Source: Anaerofilum hominis (GTDB lineage: Bacteria; Bacillota; Clostridia; Oscillospirales; Ruminococcaceae). Taken from it: 64,000 bases of DNA. Positions 33,337 through 42,454 of this stretch are shown piece after piece (the first letter of the stretch is position 1; each line of letters starts with the position of its first letter). The DNA lies in contig NZ_JACONZ010000003.1 of the NCBI RefSeq assembly GCF_014287275.1, positions 248,001-312,000 of the forward strand. The letters run 5' to 3'. The position numbers were made by a program, and so were the translations under genes. The notes under the pieces were generated by a model. It had not been told where the DNA came from. It did not search any database and was given only the letters and a program-made list of their open reading frames with translations.

Positions 33337-34173
33337 TCAGTCCACGAACCCGCCGCTGGTGGGCAGCCACTCCACGGCGCGCCGGATATAGGGGTCCCAG
33401 AAGTCCCAATTGTGGATGCCCGGGCCCTCTTCATAGGTGAGCGGCGCGCCCAAAGCGGCCGCATAGTCGCGGTACTCGACATTGCAGGGATAGACAAAAT
33501 CCTCGGTGCCGCAGGCCTGGTAAAGCAGGGGCACGGGGCCGCCGCTTTCCATCGCCGCTTTGAGCAGCACTTTCAGATCGTTTTCCTCCGGCTTCAGATA
33601 CTCGCCGTGTTCGCCGAAAGCGGCGCGCATAAAGCGGTCGGTGGGCACCTCGTCCGGGCTGGCCGAGCCGATGGTGCAGGCCCAGCCCTCGCCGGCGCCG
33701 CAGCTCATGCCGCCGGAAAGGCTGACCGCTGCCGCGTAGCTGCCCGGCTCGCGCAGCGCCGCCTTGAACGCGCCGTAGCCGCCCATCGAAAGGCCGGCCA
33801 GGAACTTGTTTTCCCGCTTGCCGGAGATGGGGAACAGGGACTCCATCACCGCGGGCAGCTCTTTGGTATAGTAGTCGTAGTAGTTGCCGCCCTCGGGCAG
33901 GTTGCAGTAAAAGCTGTTGTCCACCCCGGGCATCACCACCGCGATCTGCCGCTCCTGCGCGTAGCGCTCGATGCCGGAAAAGCGCGCCCAGTCAGAGTGA
34001 TCGGCGGAAAAGCCGTGCAGCAGGTACAGCACCGGGTATTTCTGGCCCGCAGCGGGGTAAAGGGTCCTGGAGCCGAAGAAGGCGTCCCCGGATTCCGGCA
34101 GGGGAAGCACCACGTTGACGCAGACGCTGCGGAACAGCTCTTTCGAGAAAAACTTGCTTTCAATGATCGCCAT
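33337..34173 (-). CDS. Esterase D / tributyrin-esterase-like hydrolase (copy 1)
   Basis: A 278-residue alpha/beta hydrolase of the esterase-D/CE1-like group (S-formylglutathione hydrolase and tributyrin esterase relatives). The oxyanion part is YLLHGFSADHSDW, the nucleophile elbow GLSMGGYGAF, the catalytic Asp region GTEDFVYPCN, and His in GIHNWDFWDPYI. There is no signal peptide, so it works in the cytoplasm. A tandem paralogue follows directly (about half the residues are identical by eye). Likely removes acyl groups from an imported carbohydrate. Confidence 0.9.
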   Translation of the reverse strand: MAIIESKFFSKELFRSVCVNVVLPLPESGDAFFGSRTLYPAAGQKYPVLYLLHGFSADHSDWARFSGIERYAQERQIAVVMPGVDNSFYCNLPEGGNYYDYYTKELPAVMESLFPISGKRENKFLAGLSMGGYGAFKAALREPGSYAAAVSLSGGMSCGAGEGWACTIGSASPDEVPTDRFMRAAFGEHGEYLKPEENDLKVLLKAAMESGGPVPLLYQACGTEDFVYPCNVEYRDYAAALGAPLTYEEGPGIHNWDFWDPYIRRAVEWLPTSGGFVD

Positions 34174-34188
34174 ATCGCATCCCCTCCC

Positions 34189-35010
34189 TTAATTCACGAA
34201 TCCGCCGGTGAGCGGCAGCCAGTTGAGCACCCGCTCGATGTATTTGTCCCAGAACGCCATGTCGTGGCGGCCGGGGCCCTCCTCGTAGGTCACGTCCAGC
34301 CCCAGGCCCAGCAGGTAGTCTTTCAGCTCCAGATTGGCCTGGTACAAAAAGTCCTCCGTGCCGCAGGCGATATAAAGTTTGGGCGCTTTTTTGCCGCTCT
34401 GGACCAGATTTTTCGAGGCGGTCCGCAGGTCGTCGGTGGCGGGGTCGAAGTACTCGCCGTTCGGGCCGTAGGAGGCGGCTTTCCACTTGTCGGTCTGGAT
34501 GGGGGACCGGGTGGTGGTCTCCTCGCCCGGCTTGCGCCCCGCCACGCCGCCGGACAGGCTTGCCGCGGCGGCGAACTGTTCCGGCCGGGTGAAAGCGGCT
34601 TTCAGGGTGCCGAAACCGCCCATGGAAAGGCCGGCCACGAAGTTGTGTTCCCGCTTTGCGGAAAGAGGGAAGATGGCCCGCATCTGGGCGGGAAGCTCAT
34701 CCAGATAATAGTTGTAATAGCTGCCGCCGTTGCGCAGGTTGCAGTAGCTGCTGTTGTTGACGCTGGGCATGACCACCGCCAGCTGGTGCGCCTGGGCGTA
34801 CCGCTCGATGCTGGAAAAGCGCTGCCAGTCGCTGAAGTCGGCGGTGAAACCGTGCAGCAGGTACAGGGTCTGATACTTCTGCCCCTCTTTGGGGTACAGG
34901 GTCGTGGTGCCGAAGAAAGCGTCGCCCGACTCCGGCGTGGGCAGGATCACGTTCACCGAGACGCTGGAAAACAGCTCTTTGGAGAACATTTTGCATTCAA
35001 AGATCGCCAT
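34189..35010 (-). CDS. Esterase D / tributyrin-esterase-like hydrolase (copy 2)
   Basis: A 273-residue paralogue of the neighbouring esterase, with the same order of motifs: YLLHGFTADFSDW, GLSMGGFGTLKAA, GTEDFLYQANLE and GRHDMAFWDKYI. The start at 35010 is set by alignment with copy 1 (both begin MAI-E-K-FSKELF-S). Only 15 bases separate the two genes. Differences concentrate in the cap region after the nucleophile (RKPGEETTTRSPIQTDKWKA against CGAGEGWACTIGSASPDE), which suggests different acyl or sugar specificity after duplication. Confidence 0.9.
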   Translation of the reverse strand: MAIFECKMFSKELFSSVSVNVILPTPESGDAFFGTTTLYPKEGQKYQTLYLLHGFTADFSDWQRFSSIERYAQAHQLAVVMPSVNNSSYCNLRNGGSYYNYYLDELPAQMRAIFPLSAKREHNFVAGLSMGGFGTLKAAFTRPEQFAAAASLSGGVAGRKPGEETTTRSPIQTDKWKAASYGPNGEYFDPATDDLRTASKNLVQSGKKAPKLYIACGTEDFLYQANLELKDYLLGLGLDVTYEEGPGRHDMAFWDKYIERVLNWLPLTGGFVN

Positions 35011-35109
35011 GAGAGAATCACCGTTCCTTTCTGGAGTCCGCGTCCCCCGGGGCCGGGAGGAGAAGATGCCCCGTCCCGGGCGCGGCGCCAATCATTGGTT
35101 CAGCCCCGA

Positions 35110-36132
35110 TCAGGGGATGATGAGGATCTTGCCGTGGCTGCGGTAGCTGTCGTCCGAAAAGACTTTCTCCGCCTGGGCCAGCGGCACCCGGTCGGTGATG
35201 ACGGTATCCAGATCCAGCCGGCCGGAGGCCAGCAGATCGATGACGCGCTGGCTGACCAGCGGGTTGATGTAAGAGCCGGTGATGGTGATCTCCTTGTTGA
35301 AGATCTGTTCCAGCGGCAGCAGCGAGATGCGGGTCTCCGGCGGGGTGAGGCCGAAGAGCATGACGGTGGCGGCGTTGGAGGCGATCTCCACAGCCATCTC
35401 CATCGTGTTGGCACGGCCCACGCACTCGATGACGGAGTCCAGAGACTCGATGCCCGCCTCTTCCACTGCCTTTTTCACGTCCTGGGTCGTGGGGTCCACG
35501 GCCAGGCAGGCGCCCAGCTTGAGGGCGGTCTCGCGCTTTGCGGCGATGGGCTCGATGGCGACCACCCGGGCCGCGCCTGCGGCGAGGGCGAGCTGCAGCA
35601 TCAGCTGGCCGATGCTGCCAAGGCCGATGATGGCCACCGTGTCGCCGGTGTGGATGCCGCTGCGGTCGATGCCGTGCAGGCTGCAGGCCACCGGCTCCAC
35701 CAGGGCGGCGTGCTCAAAGGAAAGGCTGTCCGGGATCTTGTAGGCCGCGTGCTCCAGCACCCGGCACTGCTCGGCAAAACCGCCGTACAGGGTGGTGCCG
35801 TAGCCGATCATGTTCTCGCAGAAGTGCACCTGCCCTTTGCGGCAGGCGCGGCAGTGGCCGCAATACATGTTGGGGTCCACACAGACCCGGTCGCCCACCT
35901 TGAGGCCGGTGACCTCGGGGCCCACTTTCGAGACCACGCCCGAGAATTCATGGCCCATCACCAGGGGGATGGGGTTGGGAAAGGCGCCCTTGTCGCCGTG
36001 GTACATGTGCAGGTCGGTGGCGCAGACGCCGCAGGCTTTCACGTCGACGATAACCTCGTGGCCGAGGGGCTCGCCCACGTCGATCTCCTCCACGTCCAGC
36101 TTGTCGACGCCGTTGAGAACTAATGCTTTCAT
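35110..36132 (-). CDS. Zinc-dependent sugar-alcohol dehydrogenase
   Basis: A 340-residue medium-chain zinc dehydrogenase. Catalytic zinc: CGVCATDLHMYHG and MGHEFSGVVSKVG. Structural zinc: CGHCRACRKGQVHFC. Rossmann site: VAIIGLGSIGQLMLQLALAAGA. It resembles threonine/sorbitol dehydrogenases. Located between the tandem esterases and the acetyl-esterase-like gene of module 2. It is one of four medium-chain dehydrogenases in the window, presumably each for a different polyol or for successive oxidations. Confidence 0.9.
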   Translation of the reverse strand: MKALVLNGVDKLDVEEIDVGEPLGHEVIVDVKACGVCATDLHMYHGDKGAFPNPIPLVMGHEFSGVVSKVGPEVTGLKVGDRVCVDPNMYCGHCRACRKGQVHFCENMIGYGTTLYGGFAEQCRVLEHAAYKIPDSLSFEHAALVEPVACSLHGIDRSGIHTGDTVAIIGLGSIGQLMLQLALAAGAARVVAIEPIAAKRETALKLGACLAVDPTTQDVKKAVEEAGIESLDSVIECVGRANTMEMAVEIASNAATVMLFGLTPPETRISLLPLEQIFNKEITITGSYINPLVSQRVIDLLASGRLDLDTVITDRVPLAQAEKVFSDDSYRSHGKILIIP

Positions 36133-36300
36133 ACTGTTTTCCTCGCTTCTGGCTGAGGGGGCCTGCGGGCGGGGCCGTCCCCTGACAAACAGGCGCTTTG
36201 TTCCGGCATGCTTGCCGGGGAGCGGTGTTTCACGCGTCGGGAAAAGCGTCCCGTGTTTTTGCAGGGTCCGGCCTGCCCGTGCCCCTCAAGAGTCTAAAAG

Positions 36301-37281
36301 TTACCGGTAAGAGCCGGGCACGGCGGCGATGATGTCGTCCATCGCCTCAAAGGTCTTTTGATAAGTCTGGTTGATAAAGGCATGCAGAACGCCGGTATAC
36401 AGGTGATAGTCCACAGGCACGCCCTCGTCCTGCAGCCGGGCGGCGTACATCAGCGCCTGGTCCAGCAGCGGGTCGCACTCGGCCGAGATGAAGCAGGCGG
36501 GGGGCAGGTCGCGCAGGCTGTCGGCGTTCAACGGGGAGGCATAGGGGTTTTCCGCGTCCTTTTGGTCCGCGAAGTAATCGTTGACCATGCCAAGCTCGCT
36601 GTTGATGATCAAAAAGTGGTCGCCGTTGCCATAGCGCTTTTCCGACTCGGTGCGCTCTTTGAGCAGAAAAGTGGTGGCCGGGTAGAGCAGGATCTGCTTG
36701 TGGATGGCAGGCCCCCCGCGGTCGCGGCTCATCAGACAGAGCACGGCGGAGAAGTTGCCGCCCGCAGAATCGCCGCAGACCGTGACGCTGCCGGGGTCTC
36801 CGCGGTAGCTGCCGGCGTTGGCCACCGCCCACTCCAGGGCGGCGTAGGCATCCTCCAGCCCGGTGGGGAACTTGTATTCCGGCGCCAGGCGATAGTCCAC
36901 CGAGACCACCGCCACATGGCCGTATTTGGCAAAATAGCGGGGCACATAATCGTAGATGTCCAGGTTGTTCATCCGCCAGCCGCCGCCGTGGATGAAGAGC
37001 ATGATGGGGAAAGGCCCCTCTCCCTGCGGATGGTAGATGCGCAGGGGGATCTGCGCGCCGTCCCGATCCACCGCCGTGTCGGTGGTCTCGATCTCCATGA
37101 TGGGGCGGTAGCAGTAGCAGCTCTTGATGTCGTTGGTCAGGTCGGCGATGGTCTGCAGGTGATGCATCTTGCGCCACTTGCCGAAATCCTCCATGTCGCA
37201 GACCTCGGGCGCCTGGATGCGGGTGCCGGGCAGCGGGTCGCCGTAAGCGGGTTCAAAATACTTGCGGTAGGTGGTGATCAT
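36301..37281 (-). CDS. HSL-type acetyl esterase / lipase
   Basis: A 326-residue alpha/beta hydrolase of the hormone-sensitive-lipase family. The oxyanion motif is HGGGWRMNN, the nucleophile elbow GDSAGGN, the Asp region SAECDPLLDQA and the His near VLHAFIN. No signal peptide. Its ATG overlaps the stop of the permease gene upstream by four bases, so it is translated together with the transporter. This ties esterase action to the imported compound: an acetylated or otherwise esterified sugar is the simplest reading. Confidence 0.9.
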   Translation of the reverse strand: MITTYRKYFEPAYGDPLPGTRIQAPEVCDMEDFGKWRKMHHLQTIADLTNDIKSCYCYRPIMEIETTDTAVDRDGAQIPLRIYHPQGEGPFPIMLFIHGGGWRMNNLDIYDYVPRYFAKYGHVAVVSVDYRLAPEYKFPTGLEDAYAALEWAVANAGSYRGDPGSVTVCGDSAGGNFSAVLCLMSRDRGGPAIHKQILLYPATTFLLKERTESEKRYGNGDHFLIINSELGMVNDYFADQKDAENPYASPLNADSLRDLPPACFISAECDPLLDQALMYAARLQDEGVPVDYHLYTGVLHAFINQTYQKTFEAMDDIIAAVPGSYR

Positions 37282-38279
37282 GCTTTCGCCCCCTCGGTCT
37301 GGCCGCTCTTGGGCTCGGCGTGGACGACTTTCTGCTGTTTGGCCCGGTGCTGATAGCTGTCCAGCAGGACCGCGCCCAGGAAGATCGCGCCGCGGATGAC
37401 CATCTGGGTGTACTCGGAGATGTTCATCAGGGTGAGGCCGTTGGTGAGCATTGAGATGAGCACGCAGCCGCAGCAGGCCTTGAAGACCTTGCCCTCGCCG
37501 CCTGCCATCGAGACGCCGCCGATGACCACGGCGGTGAGCACGTTCATCTCCACCTCGTTGCCGGCGATGGGCTGGCCGGAGCCCACGCGCCCGTACATCA
37601 TGATGCCCGCGATGCCGGCCAGCAGGCCGCTGATGGTGTAGGCCAGGATGCGGATGCGGGTGGTGTTGATGCCGGAGAGGCGGGCCGCCTCATCGTTGCT
37701 GCCGGCCGCATAGAAGTAGCGGCCCAGATAGGTCTTGTTGAGCACAAACGCCGCGATGGCGCCGATGATGACAAAGATGATGACCGGGACCGGCAAAAAG
37801 CCGATGGTGCCCTGGCCCAGGTATTTTGACTCCTGAGGGATGCCGTAGACCGGCAGGCCGCCGCAGATGATATAGGCCACGCCGCCCAGAATGGTCTTGA
37901 CCGCCAGCGAGCCGATCATGGGGGCGATCTTGCCCTTGACGATGGCAAAACCGGTGAACCAGCCGCAGACAGTGGCGGCGATCACAGAGAGGACCATGCC
38001 GATGGCCCAGTGGATGCCCCAGTTGACACAGCACATCGCGACCAGCACGGTGACGATGGAGATGACCGAGCCGACAGCCAGGTTGATGCCGCCGGCGATC
38101 ATGACGAACATGACGCCGACGCCGGCGACGCCGGTCATGGAGGACTGGCGCAGGATGGTGATAAAGTTGTTGCCGGTGAGAAAAGCGGGATTGCCGATGG
38201 TAAATACCGCCCCGAGCAGGATCATCACAATGACGACCGTGTACTCCTTGACAAAATGCATGACGCTTGATTTTTTCAT
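37278..38279 (-). CDS. Ribose-type sugar ABC transporter permease
   Basis: A 333-residue inner membrane permease of the RbsC/BPD_transp_2 family with eight to ten predicted helices. Typical signatures are GVGVMFVMIAGGINLAVGSVISIV (residues of about 53-76) and ARLSGINTTRIRILAYTISGLLAGIAGI, plus MNVLTAVVIGGVSMAGGEG. It forms the channel with the ATPase encoded just upstream (18-base gap) and the lipoprotein at 39905-40900. Confidence 0.94.
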   Translation of the reverse strand: MKKSSVMHFVKEYTVVIVMILLGAVFTIGNPAFLTGNNFITILRQSSMTGVAGVGVMFVMIAGGINLAVGSVISIVTVLVAMCCVNWGIHWAIGMVLSVIAATVCGWFTGFAIVKGKIAPMIGSLAVKTILGGVAYIICGGLPVYGIPQESKYLGQGTIGFLPVPVIIFVIIGAIAAFVLNKTYLGRYFYAAGSNDEAARLSGINTTRIRILAYTISGLLAGIAGIMMYGRVGSGQPIAGNEVEMNVLTAVVIGGVSMAGGEGKVFKACCGCVLISMLTNGLTLMNISEYTQMVIRGAIFLGAVLLDSYQHRAKQQKVVHAEPKSGQTEGAKA

Positions 38280-38297
38280 TTGTGAGGTCTCTCCTTC

Positions 38298-39788
38298 TTA
38301 AACAGACTGCTCGCCGGAGGCATATTGCAGGACGCGCTCCTGGGAATAATCCTCTTTTTTGAGCTCGGCCATAAAGTGGCCCTCGTACAGGATGAGCATG
38401 CGGTCGGTCAGACCCAGCACTTCTTCCATCTCAGAGGAGATGACGATGATCGCCATGCCCTCTTCCGCCAGCTGATTGATGAGTTTGTAGATCTCCTGTT
38501 TGGCGCCCACGTCGATGCCGCGGGTGGGTTCGTCCAGAATAAGGATCTTGGAGTCGCTGGCCAGCCATTTGCCCAGCACCACTTTCTGCTGGTTGCCGCC
38601 GGACAGGTTGCCGGCCAGCTGCTCGGCGCTGGGGGTGCGGATGCGCATGTCGTCGATCTGCTTTGTGACGACCTCGGCTTCTTTTTTGGTGTCCACCACG
38701 CCCAGATGAGAAATGCGCTTGAGGATGGGCAGCGTGATGTTTTTGCTGATGGGCATGCGCAGCAGCACACCGCTCTGTTTGCGGTCCTCAGAGACGTAGC
38801 CGATGCCGTGGTCCACCGCGTCGCGGGGAGAGCGGATCTCCACCTTTTTGCCGTCCACAAAGATCTCGCCGCCGTCTTTGGGGTCAGCGCCGAAGATCAG
38901 GCGGGCCAGCTCGGTGCGGCCTGCGCCCACCAGGCCCGCTAGGCCCACGATTTCGCCGCGGCGCACCGAAAAGGAGACGGGGGCGACCCCGCTGCCGGTG
39001 AGGTCTTTGACCTCCAGCGCCACGTCGCCGTAGGCGATATGGCGGGAGGGGAACGACTCTTTCAGCTCGCGGCCCACCATGTAGTAGATCAGGTCCGCTT
39101 TGGACAGCTCGTTCACCTCTTTGGTGATGATGACCTCGCCGTCACGCATGACGGTGACCCGGTCGGCCACGCGGTACAGCTCGTCGAGCCGGTGGGAGAT
39201 AAAGATGATCGAGATGCCCTCGGCTTTCAGCTCGTGGACGATCTTCATCAGGATATCCACCTCGTCGTCGGTCAGCGGGGCAGTGGGTTCATCCATGATG
39301 ATGAGTTTGGCGTTTTTTGCGATCGCCTTGGCGATCTCCACCAGCTGCTTGTAAGCGACGGTCAGATCGCGCACCAGCGAGCGGGGATTGATGTCCACGC
39401 CAAAGCGGTCCAGCACCTGCTGCGCCTTTTCAAACAGCAGCCGGGTGTCCCGCACCGGCCCGCTGTTGATCCGCTGGCCCATAAAGATATTCTCGGCCAC
39501 CGTCAGGGTGGGGGCCAGGGTGAACTCCTGATAAATAGCCGCGATGCCCAGGTCCCGTGTCAGCGCCGGGTCCAGCGCGCTGTAGTCTTTCCCCTCAAAG
39601 GAGATCGTGCCCTCATCGGGCCGGATGGCGCCGGTGATGGTTTTGATCATCGTGGATTTGCCCGCGCCGTTCTCGCCGATCAGCGCCAGCACCTCGCCTC
39701 GCCGCACCTCAATGGAGACGTCGTTCAAAGCGACCACGCCGGGGTAGCGCTTGGTGATGTTTTTCAGGGTCAAAATGTTGTCTGCCAT
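38298..39788 (-). CDS. Ribose-type sugar ABC transporter ATP-binding protein
   Basis: A 496-residue duplicated ATPase (RbsA/MglA type). First half: Walker A GENGAGKST (about residues 36-44), signature in VAYKQLVEIAKAIAKNA, Walker B LIIMDEPTAPL. Second half has the degenerate Walker A typical of the family (GLVGAGRTELA), signature LSGGNQQKVVLGKW and Walker B ILILDEPTRGID. All functional residues are intact, unlike the paralogue at 54356-55834. Operon with the permease and the binding protein. Confidence 0.94.
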   Translation of the reverse strand: MADNILTLKNITKRYPGVVALNDVSIEVRRGEVLALIGENGAGKSTMIKTITGAIRPDEGTISFEGKDYSALDPALTRDLGIAAIYQEFTLAPTLTVAENIFMGQRINSGPVRDTRLLFEKAQQVLDRFGVDINPRSLVRDLTVAYKQLVEIAKAIAKNAKLIIMDEPTAPLTDDEVDILMKIVHELKAEGISIIFISHRLDELYRVADRVTVMRDGEVIITKEVNELSKADLIYYMVGRELKESFPSRHIAYGDVALEVKDLTGSGVAPVSFSVRRGEIVGLAGLVGAGRTELARLIFGADPKDGGEIFVDGKKVEIRSPRDAVDHGIGYVSEDRKQSGVLLRMPISKNITLPILKRISHLGVVDTKKEAEVVTKQIDDMRIRTPSAEQLAGNLSGGNQQKVVLGKWLASDSKILILDEPTRGIDVGAKQEIYKLINQLAEEGMAIIVISSEMEEVLGLTDRMLILYEGHFMAELKKEDYSQERVLQYASGEQSV

Positions 39789-39904
39789 GGTATTGTCAGC
39801 TCACCGCCTTGTCTCTTGGTAAAACCGGAGGGGATGTAAGCGATTCCCCTACATCCCCCCAGGCCTTGTTTCTTAATAAATCAATATGGTCTCAGCTTGC
39901 CGGC

Positions 39905-40900
39905 TTACATGAACTCGTCGACGTTTTCAGCAGTGATGAGGGTGGTCGGTCCGAGGTTCTCGCGGTCGACAGCCTCGCCCTGGGCCAGCTTGACAGCCAG
40001 GTCGATAAAGTCGGGAGCGAGAGAGACCAGGCCGGTGGTGACGGTGCCGCGATAGATGCCGCCCTCTTTGACCGCGTTCAGCGCGTCGTTGGTGGCGTCG
40101 CCCGCGAAGATGCCCACCTTGTCGCCGCCGTAACCAGCCGCGTTGAAAGCCTCGAGCACGCCCAGGCAGCCGCCGTCGTTGATGCCGACGACCAGGTTGA
40201 TGTCTTTGCCGGTCTGCAGGAAGTTTTCGCCCGCGGTGACGCCGTTGGCAGCGTTGCCGCCGATGCCCTCAGCGACCCACTCCACAGTGATATCGGGGCA
40301 GAGCTCTTCGAGCGCGGCCTTGTAGCCCTGCTCACGGATGATCAGGAAGTTGGCGGTGTGGTTGCAGGAGGCGGCGTAAACGGTGTCGCCCTTTTCAAAG
40401 GTCTCGTTGACCCAGTTGGCGGCGTTGGTGCCGATGGCATAGCCGTAGTCGTAGTTATCCCAGCCATAGAAGGTGTCAGCGCCCTCTACGTCGGTGTCAT
40501 AAGCGAAGAACTTGACGCCCGCATTGTGGGCCTCGTTCACCACGTCCACCATGGCGGGGCCGTCCTGCACGTGGCAGATGATGGCGTCTACGCCGGAGGA
40601 GATATAGTTCTCGCAGGCGGTGATCTTTTCACCGGTGTCCTTGGTCTGTTTGTACACGAAGTTGACGCCGATCTCTTTGGCATAAGCCTCCATGGCCTCG
40701 ACCTGCATGGCGAAGATCTCGTTGGTCAGCTCAGAACAGACATAAGCGACCGTGATGTCGGACAGATCTTTGCCCGCGGTGGAAGCCGCGCTGGAGGGGG
40801 TGCCGCTGGACGGGGCGGCCGAGCTGCTGTCGGAGCCGCCGCAGGCGACGAGGGAGAGGGACATTGCCAGTGCCAATACGAGTGCTACTACCTTTTTCAT
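39905..40900 (-). CDS. Sugar-binding lipoprotein of the ABC transporter (module 2)
   Basis: A 331-residue periplasmic-binding-protein-like lipoprotein (Peripla_BP_4, RbsB type). The lipobox LSLVACGG places the lipidated Cys at about residue 20, followed by a Ser/Ala-rich tether. Core motifs are GVDAIICHVQDGPAMVDVVNEAHNAGVKFFAYD and VVGINDGGCLGVLEAFNAAG, where the sugar is held. The start at 40900 has AAAAGGAGAAAG upstream. It is 116 bases ahead of the ATPase gene, enough for a separate level of expression as is common for binding proteins. Confidence 0.93.
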   Translation of the reverse strand: MKKVVALVLALAMSLSLVACGGSDSSSAAPSSGTPSSAASTAGKDLSDITVAYVCSELTNEIFAMQVEAMEAYAKEIGVNFVYKQTKDTGEKITACENYISSGVDAIICHVQDGPAMVDVVNEAHNAGVKFFAYDTDVEGADTFYGWDNYDYGYAIGTNAANWVNETFEKGDTVYAASCNHTANFLIIREQGYKAALEELCPDITVEWVAEGIGGNAANGVTAGENFLQTGKDINLVVGINDGGCLGVLEAFNAAGYGGDKVGIFAGDATNDALNAVKEGGIYRGTVTTGLVSLAPDFIDLAVKLAQGEAVDRENLGPTTLITAENVDEFM

Positions 40901-40974
40901 GTTCTTTCTCCTTTTTGGTTTTTTGCATCTATACAGCCCGGTACTGGGTTTCCCGGGCAATGCGGCGAAAAGAG

Positions 40975-42012
40975 TTATTTGGCGATCTTCACGACCGCTT
41001 TGACGATCTCGGCCTTGTTGGACACGCTTTTGTCCATGGCGTTCTGGATGTCGTCAAAGTCAAAGATATCGGTGACGATGCCTTTCAGGTCCACCTTGCC
41101 CTCCGCCACAGCCTCGATGGCCATGGGGTAGATATGGCGATAGCGGAATACGGTCTTAAAGGTCAGCTCTTTGTCCAGCGCCAGGCTCATCGGCAGGGTC
41201 ATCTCGCCGGACTTGGAATAGCCCACCAGCACGATGGTGGAACCCTTTTTGGCGATCTGGATGGCCTGCCGGGTGGTGATCTCGGTGCCGGCGGTCTCGA
41301 TGAAGAGGTCGCAGCCCCGGCCGCCGGTAAGGGCTTTCACCGCCTCGACGGGGTCGGTCTCAGCGGCGTTGATCACCCCGGTGGCGCCCAGCTCCAGCGC
41401 CTTGTCCAGCCGCTTGGACATGATGTCGATCACATAGACCTTGGACACGCCTTTGGCCCGCAGGGCCATCATCGAAACCAGGCCGATGCAGCCCGCGCCG
41501 CTGACCACCGCCACCTGGCCCGCCTCGGCGCCGCCCTGGTTGGCGGCGTGGAAGCCGACCGCCAGGGGCTCGATGAGGGCGCCCTCCAGCGTGGAGACGT
41601 TGTCCGGCAGCTTGAAGCAGAGGGCGGCCTCGTGCGCCACATACTCCTGAAAAACGCCGTCGACAGGCGGTGTGGCGAAAAAGACCACGTCCGGGCAGAG
41701 GTTGTAGCGGCCGGTGCGGCAGAACTCACAGTGCCCGCAGGTCTTGCCCGGCTCCAGCGCCACCCGGTCGCCGACTTTCAGGTGGGTGACGGCGCTGCCG
41801 ACCTCCACCACCGTGCCGCCCGGCTCGTGCCCCAGCACAAAGGGCGGCTCCACGATATAGTCGCCGATGCGCCCGCTCTCGTAGTAGTGCAGATCGCTGC
41901 CGCAGATGCCCACGTACTCCAGCTTGACCAGCACCTCGTCGGGTTTTGGCTGCGGGATCTCCCGCTCGGTAAAGCCCATTTTGCCGATGCCGTTCATCAC
42001 GGCAACTTTCAT
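40975..42012 (-). CDS. Sorbitol/iditol dehydrogenase-like enzyme, first gene of module 2
   Basis: A 345-residue zinc medium-chain dehydrogenase. Catalytic zinc: GICGSDLHYYESG and GHEPGGTVVEVG. Structural zinc: CGHCEFCRTGRYNLC. Rossmann site: VVSGAGCIGLVSMMALRAKG. It is closely related in sequence to the dehydrogenase at 27868-28908 (both share DNVSTLEGALVEP/IEP and RYR-x-x-YP), so the two modules contain paralogous polyol dehydrogenases. The start at 42012 (ATG) is taken; a TTG at 42024 with AGGAGG nine bases upstream is nearly as good. First gene after the LacI-controlled promoter. Confidence 0.9.
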   Translation of the reverse strand: MKVAVMNGIGKMGFTEREIPQPKPDEVLVKLEYVGICGSDLHYYESGRIGDYIVEPPFVLGHEPGGTVVEVGSAVTHLKVGDRVALEPGKTCGHCEFCRTGRYNLCPDVVFFATPPVDGVFQEYVAHEAALCFKLPDNVSTLEGALIEPLAVGFHAANQGGAEAGQVAVVSGAGCIGLVSMMALRAKGVSKVYVIDIMSKRLDKALELGATGVINAAETDPVEAVKALTGGRGCDLFIETAGTEITTRQAIQIAKKGSTIVLVGYSKSGEMTLPMSLALDKELTFKTVFRYRHIYPMAIEAVAEGKVDLKGIVTDIFDFDDIQNAMDKSVSNKAEIVKAVVKIAK

Positions 42013-42228
42013 CTTGCCTTCCAAAAAGTTCGACCTCCTGTCTTTCGGTGAGTAATGCTTTGTAAGTAAACGGTTGCTATCTCTGCTCTGTACTTTGCTT
42101 TATGAGAACTTTTCGGTTCGCTTCTACATGGTTCTCTCTCGTTAATCGTTTGCTTCCAACGTTCGGCACTCCGCAGATCATCGGAATTTCATTAAAAAGA
42201 GGAAAGAAAAAAGCAGATGCAAATTGTG

Positions 42229-42248
42229 AACCGTTTGCGCAACCGTTT
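42229..42248. promoter_or_regulatory. Candidate LacI-family operator 1
   Basis: AACCGTTTGCGCAACCGTTT holds the palindromic core TTGCGCAA with near-symmetric flanks, as in many LacI-family operators. On the minus strand it lies about 15-35 bases after the -10 box of the module 2 promoter, a position where a bound repressor blocks transcription. Confidence 0.55.
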
Positions 42249-42263
42249 TTCTGAACTGCTTTA

Positions 42264-42292
42264 AGAATAAACTTTTTTATCAGGTATGTCAA
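42264..42292 (-). promoter_or_regulatory. Promoter of module 2 (minus strand)
   Basis: TTGACA (42292-42287), a 17-base spacer and TATTCT (42269-42264) read towards the dehydrogenase/ABC operon. The region 42025-42561 is AT-rich, in contrast with the coding DNA on both sides. Confidence 0.75.
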
Positions 42293-42377
42293 TTGATATA
42301 AATTTATAAAGTTGATAAGTAAATTTTGTGGATAGTTTACACGTAACTGTTTCGGAAAAAATTAAACACAGCGCCCC

Positions 42378-42406
42378 TTGACAAACCAAAAAAGCAAAAC
42401 TATACT
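42378..42406 (+). promoter_or_regulatory. Promoter of the LacI regulator gene
   Basis: TTGACA (42378-42383), a 17-base spacer and TATACT (42401-42406), near-consensus. It leaves a leader of about 150 bases before the GTG start at 42562. Confidence 0.75.
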
Positions 42407-42434
42407 GGATTTAACAGTATTTAACATTTGAAAT

Positions 42435-42454
42435 AAACGGTTTTAAATACGTTT
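42435..42454. promoter_or_regulatory. Candidate LacI-family operator 2
   Basis: AAACGGTTTTAAATACGTTT, an imperfect inverted repeat (AAACG...CGTTT) just downstream of the regulator promoter. It shares the AAACGGTT half-site with operator 1, which suggests autoregulation. Confidence 0.45.

Noticed and set aside
33274..36123. 949-codon plus-strand open frame
   Set aside because: It runs antisense to the kinase, both esterases and the dehydrogenase, all of which have complete catalytic motifs and ribosome binding sites.
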